From the NCBI GenBank assembly GCA_015523665.1, contig WAJX01000102.1, forward strand, positions 1-15,058: a stretch of DNA of 15,058 bases. Reading direction: 5' to 3'. Each line of letters begins with the position of its first letter. The first letter of the stretch is position 1. Positions 6,089 through 14,363 of this stretch are shown in pieces. Source of the stretch: Ferroglobus sp. GTDB lineage: Archaea; Halobacteriota; Archaeoglobi; Archaeoglobales; Archaeoglobaceae. Made by a program: the position numbers and the translations under genes. Below the pieces are notes generated by a model. It saw only the letters and a program-made list of their open reading frames with translations, did no database searches and was not told where the DNA came from.

Positions 6089-8008
6089 TTGAGTGAGCAG
6101 ATATTTGTTCCAGCATTTTTAAAGAGAAGAGTTGCGAGGAAGATAATTAATAAAAGATCGAAGTTTGAAGAGATAGATTTGGCTTTACAACAATCTAGAT
6201 TACCATTAACTCTGTATGAACTCATATCGATTTCATCATTCTATTCTTTTATCTCATTTTTAATAGGCACTTTAGTAGGAGTATACATTTTAACTCAAAT
6301 CAAAAGTATAATCTTATCAATAATGTCATTTCTTATCAATAATGTCAATAATCTTCTCTTTAAATTATCTCTTCCGCCCATACCCCCTTTATTTTTAAAT
6401 TATTATTGGCTTTTTGGGATAATCATTGGGCTAATAGCTTACAGACTCACAAAATACATCATATTATCGTATCCGTTTTTTATTGCCAAAAAGAGAAAGA
6501 ATGAAATTGAGTTATATCTCCCACATGCGATTAACATGATGTACAGTATGGCTGTTGGTGGACTAAATCCATTAGATATCATTAAGGAGATAGCTAAATT
6601 GGAAAATCTTTTTGGGGAGTTAAGTAGGGAATTCTCAGAGATTGTTAAGAATTTTGAGATATTTAAAAAAGATCTATTCTCCTCGATGAGGTATGTAAGG
6701 GATACAACTCCAAGTCAAAAGTTTGCTGGCTTTCTTGATAATATGATAATGATCTTACAGGGTGGTGGAAGCTTTTCCCAATATCTGAAGTCAAAATCTG
6801 AGGAGTTTGTTGAGGAACAAGAGTTGGTCTTTAATGAAGCTATGAGTTTCATGGAAATTCTTTCAGAAATCTACATTTCGGTTTTTGTATTACTCCCGAT
6901 GTTGATGCTTGTTGTTATGGTTGTTGCGAAATTTGCATCAGGACAAATTATGGATGGATACATAAAGATAATTTATGTTATACTTCCGATTGCTAGTGCA
7001 TTCATAATATATCTCGCAAAGTCATCAATACCATCACCAAAGATCAGTGTAGTCTTTTATGCTGAAAGTTATCCTAAAATTATAGCAAATGTCCACTCTT
7101 TAAATAAAAATAGATATAAGGTATTGAGATTCAGAAGATTTCTAAAGAAAGTGCTTAGAATAATTCTCCATCCATACAAGGAGAGTTTGGTTACAATGAA
7201 GCTTAGTATAGCCTTTCTTCATATTGTGTTATACTCATCCCTCATTATCCTTGTAATTCATAAATACTTCGGTTTCTCGCTTGAAGATAAGCTGATAATC
7301 TTCGTATCAATTGTGTTCACCATCCTAGTTTCACTTATTGAGATAAGGCATAGGATTATTAAAAAAGCAGAGGAGAAACTTCCAGAGGTTTTCACAGAAC
7401 TCGCAATGTTAAATGAGTCGGGATTATCGATTTTTGAAGGATTGAAACTACTTTCAAAAATGGAACTCGGAATATTAACAAAGGAGATATCAACGATAAG
7501 GAAGGAGTTAGAGTTGGGAGTTTCAATTCCGGAATCTTTTATTAGACTTGGAATTAGAATTAAAAGTGATATATTTGCAAAAGTCATCCCTGTGGCTGTT
7601 AAAGCTCTTGAGACATCGTATAGTATAAAAGATGCCTTCACAGCAGTAGCGAGATATGCGGAGTCTGAATTAAACTTTAGAAAGAGATTAAGCTCAAATC
7701 TAATGCCATATATCATGATAATATACATGTCAGTCGGTGTTTTTATTTTCGTCTCGTATCTCATGATTACAAAGTTCCTCTCTCTATTCTCAAGTATTGG
7801 AGTTGGGACGGTGGGTATGATTGGTATATCAGGTGTTGATGTGGAAGTTATAAGATTAGCATTTTTTAGAGTTATGTTGCTAATCTCTTTCCTCTCTGGA
7901 ATTATAGCTGGGGTCATATCGCAAATGAAGATATCTTCAGGATTAAAGCATTCTTTTATTCTCGTCTTTCTGACTTATATCTCCTATAAGTATCTTATTA
8001 CTCTCTAA
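6089..8008 (+). CDS. pilus/secretion platform membrane protein, tandem T2SF (TadC/FlaJ-like) domains
   Basis: This is the inner-membrane platform partner of the preceding ATPase. The 639-residue chain holds two GspF/TadC-type cytoplasmic helical domains, about 142-255 (starting LPHAINMMYSMAVGGLNPLDII) and about 430-535 (starting LPEVFTELAMLNESGLSIFEG). They are set between some nine hydrophobic segments near residues 50-78, 104-130, 258-282, 292-312, 372-392, 402-420, 541-560, 593-612 and 620-636. The double-domain build and length fit archaeal TadC/FlaJ-like proteins. It starts with TTG; GGGTG six bases upstream, inside the ATPase end, is a good ribosome site and fixes this start. The gap to the ATPase is three bases. 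No signal peptide is seen, and no prepilin or prepilin peptidase follows, so filament subunits must be encoded elsewhere. Confidence 0.88.
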   Translation: MSEQIFVPAFLKRRVARKIINKRSKFEEIDLALQQSRLPLTLYELISISSFYSFISFLIGTLVGVYILTQIKSIILSIMSFLINNVNNLLFKLSLPPIPPLFLNYYWLFGIIIGLIAYRLTKYIILSYPFFIAKKRKNEIELYLPHAINMMYSMAVGGLNPLDIIKEIAKLENLFGELSREFSEIVKNFEIFKKDLFSSMRYVRDTTPSQKFAGFLDNMIMILQGGGSFSQYLKSKSEEFVEEQELVFNEAMSFMEILSEIYISVFVLLPMLMLVVMVVAKFASGQIMDGYIKIIYVILPIASAFIIYLAKSSIPSPKISVVFYAESYPKIIANVHSLNKNRYKVLRFRRFLKKVLRIILHPYKESLVTMKLSIAFLHIVLYSSLIILVIHKYFGFSLEDKLIIFVSIVFTILVSLIEIRHRIIKKAEEKLPEVFTELAMLNESGLSIFEGLKLLSKMELGILTKEISTIRKELELGVSIPESFIRLGIRIKSDIFAKVIPVAVKALETSYSIKDAFTAVARYAESELNFRKRLSSNLMPYIMIIYMSVGVFIFVSYLMITKFLSLFSSIGVGTVGMIGISGVDVEVIRLAFFRVMLLISFLSGIIAGVISQMKISSGLKHSFILVFLTYISYKYLITL

Positions 8009-8099
8009 TAAATTTTTATTTTAAAATAGTTATTTATCATGTATAAACATTATAAATTTAAAAGATTATATTTTTATTATAAACAACATATACAATATA

Positions 8100-8118
8100 A
8101 ATTAAATATATAAATTAA
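8100..8118 (+). promoter_or_regulatory. candidate thiC promoter (box A)
   Basis: AATTAAATATATAAATTAA contains a TATA-like box centred near 8111. Initiation about 25 bases later would fall at about 8135, which is also the first in-frame ATG of thiC. Much of 8009-8134 is similarly A+T-rich, so other boxes are possible. Confidence 0.4.
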
Positions 8119-8134
8119 ATTATGAAAATAAAAT

Positions 8135-8239
8135 ATGGTTGTAGAAGGTGGAGGGATATGTAATAAAGATTATGTTGGACTGTTTAAAATCCAAATCAGA
8201 GCAAAGAGTTTATCTATTGAGACGACAAAACTTAATTTC
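8135..8239 (+). promoter_or_regulatory. thiC leader or N-terminal extension, with a start-stop ATGTAA
   Basis: These 105 bases are open in the thiC frame from an ATG at 8135 and would add 35 residues ([16 protein letters not shown]...) that I do not recognise as part of ThiC. In another frame, GGTGGAGGGAT precedes an ATG at 8158-8160 that is followed at once by TAA, a minimal start-stop ORF with the best ribosome site in the region. If transcription starts near 8135, this is either a translated extension on a leaderless mRNA or a regulatory leader. I see no TPP-riboswitch core. Confidence 0.4.
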
Positions 8240-9511
8240 ATGACACTTATTCAACTCGCTAGAGATAAGAAAGAAGATGAGATAATAAAGGAAGTTGCTA
8301 AATATGAGGGTATAGAAGTTGAAAAACTCATCAGGCTCATCGCTAGAGGAGAAGTTGTAATTCCTAAAAATGTTAGGAGAGAAGACATAATACCGAAAGC
8401 TATTGGTAGGTTTATGTCTACAAAGATAAATGCAAATGTTGGGACTTCTGTTGATCACGTTAATATTAAGGAGGAGGTTGAAAAAGCTGTTATAGCTCAG
8501 AGGTATGGTGCTGATGCAATTATGGATTTGAGCAGTGGTGGTGACCTTGATCTAATTAGAAGGGAGATAATGAAAGTTGTTAGAGTTCCGTTTGGGACTG
8601 TTCCCATATATCAACCAGCTAGAGATTGTAAAAATATAGCAGATATGAGTGAGGATGATTTTTTCAATGCTGTTGAAAAACATGCTAGGGATGGAGTTGA
8701 CTTTATGACGATACATGCTGGAGTAAACAAAATTAGTGTGGAGAGATTAGTGAGGAGTAGGAGACTAATGGGTGTTGTTAGTAGGGGAGGCTCTATCATA
8801 ATCGGTTGGATGATTCACAATGAAAAGGAAAATCCTTATTATAAAGATTTTGATTATCTTTTAGAAATTTTAAGGGAGTATGATGTTACAATAAGTCTTG
8901 GAGATGCATTCAGGCCTGGTTGTATAGCTGATTCGAGTGATAGGGCAAAATTTATGGAGTTTATAGTTTTAGGAGAGCTTGTTGAGAAGTGTAGAGAAAT
9001 GGGAGTTCAATGTATGGTTGAAGGCCCTGGACATGTGCCTTTAGATGAAATCGAAACCAGTGTTAAAGCTATGAAATTCGTTACTAAAAACTCTCCTCTG
9101 TATTTACTTGGACCCATTGTAACTGATATAGCGGCTGGTTATGATCATATAGCAGCTGCTATAGGGGCTGCAATAGCCGGAATGCATGGAGCGGATTTTA
9201 TTTGCTATGTAACTCCATCAGAACATCTGGCATTACCAAGTGTTGAAGATGTTAGGGAAGGAGTTATAGCGGCAAAGATTGCAGCGCATGCAATAGATCT
9301 GGTTAAGGAGGGGCAGAGAGAGAGGGCTAGAATGAGAGATTATGAGATGAGTGTTGCGAGAAAAAATCTCGATTGGGAAAAACAATTTAGACTTTCAATC
9401 GATCCAGAAAAGGCTAGGAAAGTTTGGGAGAGTAGGAAGTCAAGTAGTGATGCATGTAGTATGTGTGGAGATTTATGTGCTTTAAAGATAGCGAAAGAAG
9501 CTTTTGAATAG
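8240..9511 (+). CDS. thiC: phosphomethylpyrimidine synthase (ThiC)
   Basis: ThiC is a radical-SAM-type enzyme that rearranges 5-aminoimidazole ribotide to hydroxymethylpyrimidine phosphate for thiamine synthesis. From the Met at 8240 it has 423 residues, the compact archaeal length without the bacterial N-terminal domain. Recognisable blocks include [70 protein letters not shown] and [20 protein letters not shown]. The C-terminal [4Fe-4S] motif is CSMCGDLC, i.e. C-x2-C-x3-C rather than the C-x2-C-x4-C I know from bacterial and plant enzymes; this may be usual for the archaeal subgroup. I chose 8240 because homologues as I recall them begin MTLI...; an in-frame ATG at 8135 would give 458 residues. 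It stands alone, with no other thi genes near. Confidence 0.95.
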   Translation: MTLIQLARDKKEDEIIKEVAKYEGIEVEKLIRLIARGEVVIPKNVRREDIIPKAIGRFMSTKINANVGTSVDHVNIKEEVEKAVIAQRYGADAIMDLSSGGDLDLIRREIMKVVRVPFGTVPIYQPARDCKNIADMSEDDFFNAVEKHARDGVDFMTIHAGVNKISVERLVRSRRLMGVVSRGGSIIIGWMIHNEKENPYYKDFDYLLEILREYDVTISLGDAFRPGCIADSSDRAKFMEFIVLGELVEKCREMGVQCMVEGPGHVPLDEIETSVKAMKFVTKNSPLYLLGPIVTDIAAGYDHIAAAIGAAIAGMHGADFICYVTPSEHLALPSVEDVREGVIAAKIAAHAIDLVKEGQRERARMRDYEMSVARKNLDWEKQFRLSIDPEKARKVWESRKSSSDACSMCGDLCALKIAKEAFE

Positions 9512-9566
9512 ACCATTTTATTTTTAATATGGAATATAAATAATATATATTATTTAATTTTATTAT
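9512..9566. terminator. convergent gap with palindrome and T-rich tracts
   Basis: The 55 bases between the stops of thiC and the RNase J-like gene are T-rich just after thiC (ATTTTATTTTT). They contain a perfect 18-base palindrome, AAATAATATATATTATTT (9538-9555). T-rich tracts terminate archaeal transcription, so this probably ends both transcripts; the palindrome may be a by-product of A+T richness. Confidence 0.4.
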
Positions 9567-10796
9567 TTATTTTTTATATCTATATATTTTGATCTGATTG
9601 ATCAATAACTTGAGATTCTCACAATGTATGGGGATTATATTTTTTGCTCTAATTTTTTGGAGTATATATTTTAACGCATATGGATAATAATGTCCTGAGG
9701 ATCTGATTTTGTAATATTGGATTCCATACTTTAAAAACCAATTTGATATAATGCTATACTCAGACCCCTCCTCTTTCCCAGGCTCTGATTCGGCTAATAT
9801 GGCTGTTAAATTAGGAGTATTAGAGACGTTAAAGTTAGAATTTCTCAGCAATTCAAAAACATCTCTGTATGGTATTAGGATAAGTGAGTTGTCGATATCG
9901 TTATTGTCAATATTTGATAGTTCAATATTTGATAATTCGATAAACTCACTTACATTAGCTATGATATTCTTTAAAAGTTTTGCAATCTGGTCTGATATTA
10001 CGTAACACCTTGGATCAAATTCTTCTGCGAGTCTTATGAGTGTATAAGCATACTCTAAATCTAAACTATGTAAAATGGCTATGATTGATCTATGAGAGAT
10101 AAATAGTCTTCTTAAAAGTTTAACAGTATCATTGGGAGTTATTGGGGGTTTACTTGAGCCTATATTTGTTCCTTCAATTATCAAAGTATCGATTCTAACA
10201 TCTTTATTTTCCTCAAGGTAATTGAGCAAATCTGCTCCTCTGTTAATTTTGAAAAACTCATCTTCACTAAGAAAACTTTCATCTCTGAAATCTCCTGTGT
10301 AGAGGATAGTTTCATCTTTACCGAAGTATAAAAAGGCATATGCCGGCCATGCACTATGAGAAACTGGGATAGCCAAAACATCGTTTTCGTCAACTTTATA
10401 CGGTTGGATCTCACCAATTTTGAGATGATATTTTTGTGGAATTAAGGATAGCCATGTTTGAGAAGTTTGCCATCTTTTTTCCATTGTATTATAAAGTAAA
10501 AGATTCGGCAAAAACAACTCTGTTTCAGGTGGTATATTGGATAAAGCGCCAAGATGATCTAAGTGCATATGTGATATGTAAATACGATCAACGTTATCAT
10601 ACCACTCAAGTTTAGGTAAGATTTCCAGTTTTCTCAGCTCTGTAACACTTTTTGGAGTTATATAGGACGAGTAATATTTTGCCATAATATCAAATCTTAT
10701 TCCCTGATCGAATACTATCACTCTGTCATTATCTTCAATTCTAACAAAATTTCCACCTATACTATTCAAACCTGATAATATTTTTATTTTTGTCAT
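9567..10796 (-). CDS. metallo-beta-lactamase/beta-CASP protein, RNase J-like
   Basis: This is a two-metal hydrolase whose motifs fit RNA-processing RNase J-type enzymes. Over 409 residues the zinc ligands appear in order: HMHLDH (His76, His78, Asp80, His81), SHSAW (His147) and TGDF (Asp169). Then come the beta-CASP-like motifs IIEGT (Glu208), RSSGHY (His369) and IIPIHCEN (His391). N-terminal SIGGNFVRIEDND replaces the usual GEIGGN-type strand. It is somewhat shorter than the RNase J proteins I know, and the insert carries five-residue repeats at 286-305 (IELSN twice, then two I-D units). RNase J acts as a 5'-to-3' exonuclease or endonuclease; whether this divergent member cleaves RNA is inference. 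No Shine-Dalgarno site is close to the ATG. It is a single gene convergent with thiC, and its neighbours give no functional clue. Confidence 0.78.
   Translation of the reverse strand: MTKIKILSGLNSIGGNFVRIEDNDRVIVFDQGIRFDIMAKYYSSYITPKSVTELRKLEILPKLEWYDNVDRIYISHMHLDHLGALSNIPPETELFLPNLLLYNTMEKRWQTSQTWLSLIPQKYHLKIGEIQPYKVDENDVLAIPVSHSAWPAYAFLYFGKDETILYTGDFRDESFLSEDEFFKINRGADLLNYLEENKDVRIDTLIIEGTNIGSSKPPITPNDTVKLLRRLFISHRSIIAILHSLDLEYAYTLIRLAEEFDPRCYVISDQIAKLLKNIIANVSEFIELSNIELSNIDNNDIDNSLILIPYRDVFELLRNSNFNVSNTPNLTAILAESEPGKEEGSEYSIISNWFLKYGIQYYKIRSSGHYYPYALKYILQKIRAKNIIPIHCENLKLLINQIKIYRYKK
9907..9936 (-). repeat. 15-base tandem duplication inside the RNase J-like gene
   Basis: TCAATATTTGATAGT (9907-9921) is followed directly by TCAATATTTGATAAT (9922-9936), a 14/15 match that keeps the reading frame. 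It encodes IELSN twice, and weaker 15-base relatives flank it, so the protein shows four I-[ED]-x-x-x units at residues 286-305. Confidence 0.8.
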
Positions 10797-11273
10797 TGTA
10801 ATTAATTTAGATTTAACACCACTTTTAATTTTATCTGTATTTTTTTTCTTTATTTTACTTTCTCGTCTACTCTTTATCTTTTACCATTTATTTTTAATTC
10901 TTTAATTCTTTATTTTATTTTTATATTTTATAATTCTACTCACATCCTTATTATACTCCTAAATATTATATTATTAAATATTAAATATATTAAATAATAT
11001 TTAATTAATAATTTTTTAATAACAAAAAATAAAATATATAAATTATAATGAATTAATATATATGAATATAATAAATTAATCAGAATTTTATGTGTGAAAA
11101 ATTAGATTGTTATGGAATTATGAGCGTATGTAATTTTAACTTAATAAAAGAATTTTAAAAGCTAGTAAAGTGTAAAGATTGACATAAGCCTATCAGCCCT
11201 TTTAGAGATAAAGTTGTTTAAAACACTTCAGAGTTGTTTTACTGTTTTACTAAAAGAAAAGTGAAGGCAATGG
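10797..11273. other. 477-base gap, no supported gene
   Basis: The left part (10797-10930) is pyrimidine-rich on the plus strand and must hold the promoter of the leftward RNase J-like gene. The middle (about 10960-11080) is almost pure A/T. 11090-11158 is a 22-codon open frame (MCEKLDCYGIMSVCNFNLIKEF), too short to call. 11160-11273 is of more ordinary composition, with short repeats and a small hairpin (AAAACA ... TGTTTT, 11221-11241) but no gene I recognise. It is the 3' flank of the tRNA-Gln gene; I see no copied tRNA end that would mark an attachment site. Confidence 0.5.
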
Positions 11274-11346
11274 TAGCCCCGCGGGGATTCGAACCCCGGT
11301 CGCGGGATCCAGAGTCCCGCATGATTGACCGCTACACCACGGGGCT
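11274..11346 (-). tRNA. tRNA-Gln (anticodon CUG)
   Basis: The minus strand gives a complete 73-nucleotide cloverleaf without an encoded CCA. The acceptor AGCCCCG/CGGGGCT has discriminator A. The anticodon stem CGGGA/TCCCG holds the loop CTCTGGA, so the anticodon is CUG, reading CAG. The T arm is CGGGG-TTCGAAT-CCCCG. No intron is present. The rather G+C-rich stems stand out from the A+T-rich surroundings. A TATA-like TTTATTAAAAG about 20 bases upstream may be its promoter. Confidence 0.97.
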
Positions 11347-11551
11347 TTAATAAGACTTTTAATAAATTCCCCTTTCATCTGTTTATCAAAATTTTGGTTT
11401 ACTTTTTATTTTTCTTGGTGTGGGATGATAAAAATAAATTAATGAAATTGTAAAAATTTTGATTTTATAAATATCAATTAACCATAATCATGATCTTTAA
11501 GTTTTTATTTTATTCCAATGAAATCTATAATCTTGTAATAAATAAAGAATT
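11347..11551. other. divergent region between tRNA-Gln and the Lrp gene
   Basis: This holds the tRNA-Gln promoter on the left side (AATTTATTAAAAG on the minus strand, near 11359-11371) and A+T-rich sequence upstream of the Lrp promoter. I see no gene. Confidence 0.4.
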
Positions 11552-11570
11552 CAGAAAAATTATAAATAAT
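11552..11570 (+). promoter_or_regulatory. candidate box A promoter of the Lrp-family gene
   Basis: CAGAAAAATTATAAATAAT contains a TATA-like box centred near 11564, about 25 bases before the ATG. No Shine-Dalgarno site precedes the ATG, so a leaderless mRNA is likely. It nearly repeats the element at 4501-4520, and both genes also share ATCTAATG at the start codon. Confidence 0.55.
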
Positions 11571-11589
11571 TTCATTCAAAATTTATCTA

Positions 11590-12060
11590 ATGGAGAAAAT
11601 TGATGAGTTGGACATCAAAATTCTAGTGGAATTGCAAGAAGATGCGAGAAAAAGCTTGAGAGAGATATCTGAAAAACTTGGAGTTGCTGAAGCTACAGTT
11701 TATAATAGAATAAACAAGATGAGGAAACTTGGAGTTATTGAGAAGTTTATCCCAGTTATAAACTATTCAAGGCTTGGGTTTGATCTTATAGCGGTGATTG
11801 GAATAACCGCTGAAGGTGGGCATGTGGTTGATTTAGAAAAAGTTTTAGCAAAAGAGCCAAATGTAACTGCGGTTTACGATGTTACTGGAGAGTTTGATGT
11901 TATAGCTGTGGCGAAGTTTAAGGATAGGGAGAGTCTGAACTCATTTGTTAAAAGGATTGCTGGAATGAGATATGTTACCAAAACTTATACGATGCTCGTA
12001 TTAAATGTTGTTAAAGAAACACATACAATAGATTTAGAAAGATTAATTCTTGTTGAATAA
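11590..12060 (+). CDS. Lrp/AsnC family transcriptional regulator
   Basis: This is a DNA-binding regulator of the feast/famine type that usually senses an amino acid. Residues 1-60 form the winged HTH: DELDIKILVELQEDARKS, then REISEKLGVAEATVYNRINKM with the recognition helix, then GVIEKFIPVINYSRLG linking to the effector part. Residues 65-150 form the alpha/beta RAM (AsnC ligand-binding) domain, with VTAVYDVTGEFDVIAVAKF and the C-terminal VVKETHTIDL strand. The 156-residue length is typical. It is a single gene, convergent with the ribonucleotide reductase (19-base gap), with its own leaderless-type promoter. The target genes and ligand cannot be told; members often repress their own promoter. 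Confidence 0.94.
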   Translation: MEKIDELDIKILVELQEDARKSLREISEKLGVAEATVYNRINKMRKLGVIEKFIPVINYSRLGFDLIAVIGITAEGGHVVDLEKVLAKEPNVTAVYDVTGEFDVIAVAKFKDRESLNSFVKRIAGMRYVTKTYTMLVLNVVKETHTIDLERLILVE

Positions 12061-12079
12061 AATATGGCATTAATATGCG

Positions 12080-14329
12080 TTAACCACATCTCGTAAAGCC
12101 ACACATCTTACATGTCATGCAGCCCTCTCCGTATTCAAGTACGTTACCGCATTCAGGACATACTCCAGCAATTTGTTTGGTTTTTGTCTCCTCTACCTCT
12201 CCAGTAAATTCTGTGAGTGGTTTAACACCTTTTACATCCATTTTTATTTTCTTATACTCTCCTCTCAAATGTTTCTCCAAAACTTTTGCAACACCGTCTG
12301 CACAACTTGTTATAACTTCCCCGTTATCGAATCCCACAGATGGGCATCTTATACCTTTAAGTTGTCTGATCAAAGCTTCAGGATCAACATAACTTCTCAA
12401 CGCTATGCTCATCAATCTTCCTATAGCTTCTGTTTGAGAAGCTGCACACCCACCACTCTTACCTAATTGGACAAAAACTTCAGCAATTCCATATTCATCT
12501 TCGTTTATTGTCACGTATAATGAACCACATCCAGTCCTTGTCTCTATGGTGGCTCCTTTTGTTATTCTAGGCCTTGGTCTTGGTTCAATGTATTTTGCGG
12601 GAGGTCTTATCTTTACTTCTTTCTTCCTCTCTTCAGTCTTTTTAGTCTTTAAAACTTGTTCTTCTCTACTTCCGTCTCTGTAAACGGTTATACCTTTACA
12701 TCTAAGTTCGTATGCAAGCAGAAAAGCCCTCTCTACATCAGCTTTAGTTGCATGATTTGGTAAATTTATTGTTTTACTAACCGCATTGTCAGTGAACTTT
12801 TGGAAAGCGGCTTGCATTCTAACATGCCAATCAGCAGAGATATCAAGTGCACACTTGAAAACTCTTTTAACATCTTCAGGGATCTCGTTTATTCTTTGCA
12901 CACTTCCTTCTTCAGCCACTCTTTCAATTATATCTTCTCTATAAAGTTCTATTTCTCTTAAAACATCTTCAAAAATTGGATTTACTTCAAAAAACTCCTC
13001 TCCATCCAAAACATTCGTTCTTTTATAAGCTAAGGCGTAAACTGGCTCAATTCCTGAGGAGCAACCTGCTATTATACTTATTGTTCCCGTTGGGGCGATT
13101 GTCGTTGTAGTTGCATTTCTCATCTTAATTCCTTTCTTTTCCCAAACGCTTCCTTTCCAGTTTGGAAAAACTCCCCTTTCTTCAGCAAGTTTTTGCGAAG
13201 CTTTATGACTCTCGTTTTGTATGAATTTCATAACTCTTTCAGCCAATTTTAACGCATCTTCACTGTCATATGGTATGCGAAGTTTGAATAACATGTCAGC
13301 AAAACCCATTACACCTAATCCAATTTTCCTGTTTGCTTTGGTCATTTCCTCTATTTCTGGAATTGGATAGCTATTAACATCTATAACATCATCAAGAAAA
13401 CGAGTTGAAAGCCATACAACTTCTCTTAGCCTATCCCAATCAACATCTCCATTTTTAACAAATTTAGATAGGTTGATACTCCCAAGATTACAGGATTCAT
13501 AGGGTAATAGGGGTTGCTCACCACAGGGATTGGTAGCTTCAATCTTTCCAACATGTGGGGTTGGATTGTGTCTATTTATTTCATCAATAAAAATAATTCC
13601 CGGTTCTCCGTTTCTCCAAGCTCCTTCAACAATTAAATTAAATATCTTTCTGGCTGAAACTTTACCAACGACTTCTTTCGTTCTTGGGTTTATTAATTCG
13701 TATTCCTCATCTCTCATCAAAGCTTGCATAAAAGTATCGCTAACTGCAACACTTATGTTAAAGTTCTTCAAAACTCCTTCTTCCCACTTTGCTTTTATAA
13801 ATTCCTCTATATCAGGATGATGAACATCTAAGACTCCCATATTTGCTCCTCTTCTTCTACCACCTTGTTTTATTTGTTCTGTTGCAGCATCAAAAATTTT
13901 CATAAAGCTTACTGGACCTGATGCTACACCCATGGTCGATTTTACTATATCTCCTTTTGGCCTTATCTTAGAAAAACTAAATCCTGTTCCACCACCACTC
14001 TTTTGGACTTTTGCCATATCCCAGAGGGCTTTAAAAATTCCATCTATGCTATCATCAATTGGAATAACAAAACAAGCTGAAAGTTGATTAAGCTCCGTTC
14101 CAGCATTCATCAAAGTTGGAGAGTTAGGCATGAATTCTTGGTTGTTCATTATCTCAAAAAATTTCTTAGCCCACTCTTTTCTACTTTCTCCATAATTTTC
14201 TTCAGCCTTAGCTATGGCATTAGCCACCCTCCAAATCATCTCCTCAGGAGTTTCGATAGGATTTCCTTTTTCATCTTTTAGTAAGTATCTCTTTTTTAAC
14301 ACAACTTCAGCTGTTTTAGTTAGTTCCAT
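12080..14329 (-). CDS. nrdJ: adenosylcobalamin-dependent ribonucleoside-diphosphate reductase (class II)
   Basis: The enzyme reduces ribonucleotides to deoxyribonucleotides using coenzyme B12 and works with or without oxygen. Numbering from the Met encoded at 14329 (749 residues), Cys86 (LSACF) and Cys280 (ESCNLGSINL) are the redox pair, and the loop NPCGEQ carries Asn267, thiyl Cys269 and Glu271. The 11-residue Cys-to-Cys spacing matches Thermotoga-type NrdJ. APTGTISIIAGCSSGIEP follows. The C-terminal region has a TSCPD-like domain (RTGCGSLYVTIN to about 675) and a cysteine-rich tail CPEC...CMTCKMC...C, likely zinc-binding or for re-reduction. A GTG at 14338 would add three residues, but the sequence GGGTGAGAAGT puts GGTGA five bases before the ATG at 14329, so that GTG is part of the ribosome site. 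No frameshift or intein is seen. Confidence 0.96.
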   Translation of the reverse strand: MELTKTAEVVLKKRYLLKDEKGNPIETPEEMIWRVANAIAKAEENYGESRKEWAKKFFEIMNNQEFMPNSPTLMNAGTELNQLSACFVIPIDDSIDGIFKALWDMAKVQKSGGGTGFSFSKIRPKGDIVKSTMGVASGPVSFMKIFDAATEQIKQGGRRRGANMGVLDVHHPDIEEFIKAKWEEGVLKNFNISVAVSDTFMQALMRDEEYELINPRTKEVVGKVSARKIFNLIVEGAWRNGEPGIIFIDEINRHNPTPHVGKIEATNPCGEQPLLPYESCNLGSINLSKFVKNGDVDWDRLREVVWLSTRFLDDVIDVNSYPIPEIEEMTKANRKIGLGVMGFADMLFKLRIPYDSEDALKLAERVMKFIQNESHKASQKLAEERGVFPNWKGSVWEKKGIKMRNATTTTIAPTGTISIIAGCSSGIEPVYALAYKRTNVLDGEEFFEVNPIFEDVLREIELYREDIIERVAEEGSVQRINEIPEDVKRVFKCALDISADWHVRMQAAFQKFTDNAVSKTINLPNHATKADVERAFLLAYELRCKGITVYRDGSREEQVLKTKKTEERKKEVKIRPPAKYIEPRPRPRITKGATIETRTGCGSLYVTINEDEYGIAEVFVQLGKSGGCAASQTEAIGRLMSIALRSYVDPEALIRQLKGIRCPSVGFDNGEVITSCADGVAKVLEKHLRGEYKKIKMDVKGVKPLTEFTGEVEETKTKQIAGVCPECGNVLEYGEGCMTCKMCGFTRCG

Positions 14330-14363
14330 ACTTCTCACCCATTTCTCATTTCATCAAATTTAC

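Noticed and set aside
7258..7917. 219-residue open frame antisense to the pilus membrane protein
   Set aside because: It lies wholly inside a well-supported gene on the opposite strand and shows no domain pattern; its residues mirror the sense codons.
8135..8239. TPP riboswitch in the thiC leader
   Set aside because: The conserved CUGAGA and ACCUGAUCUGGNUAAU-type core elements are absent.
8210..8458. 82-residue antisense frame over the thiC start
   Set aside because: It overlaps conserved ThiC coding sequence and has no start signal or recognisable motif.
10930..11080. Replication origin in the A/T-rich gap
   Set aside because: No repeated origin recognition boxes or cdc6/orc1 gene are visible; A/T richness alone is not evidence.
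11274..11346. Integration attachment site at tRNA-Gln
   Set aside because: No second copy of the tRNA 3' end and no integrase appear in the window.
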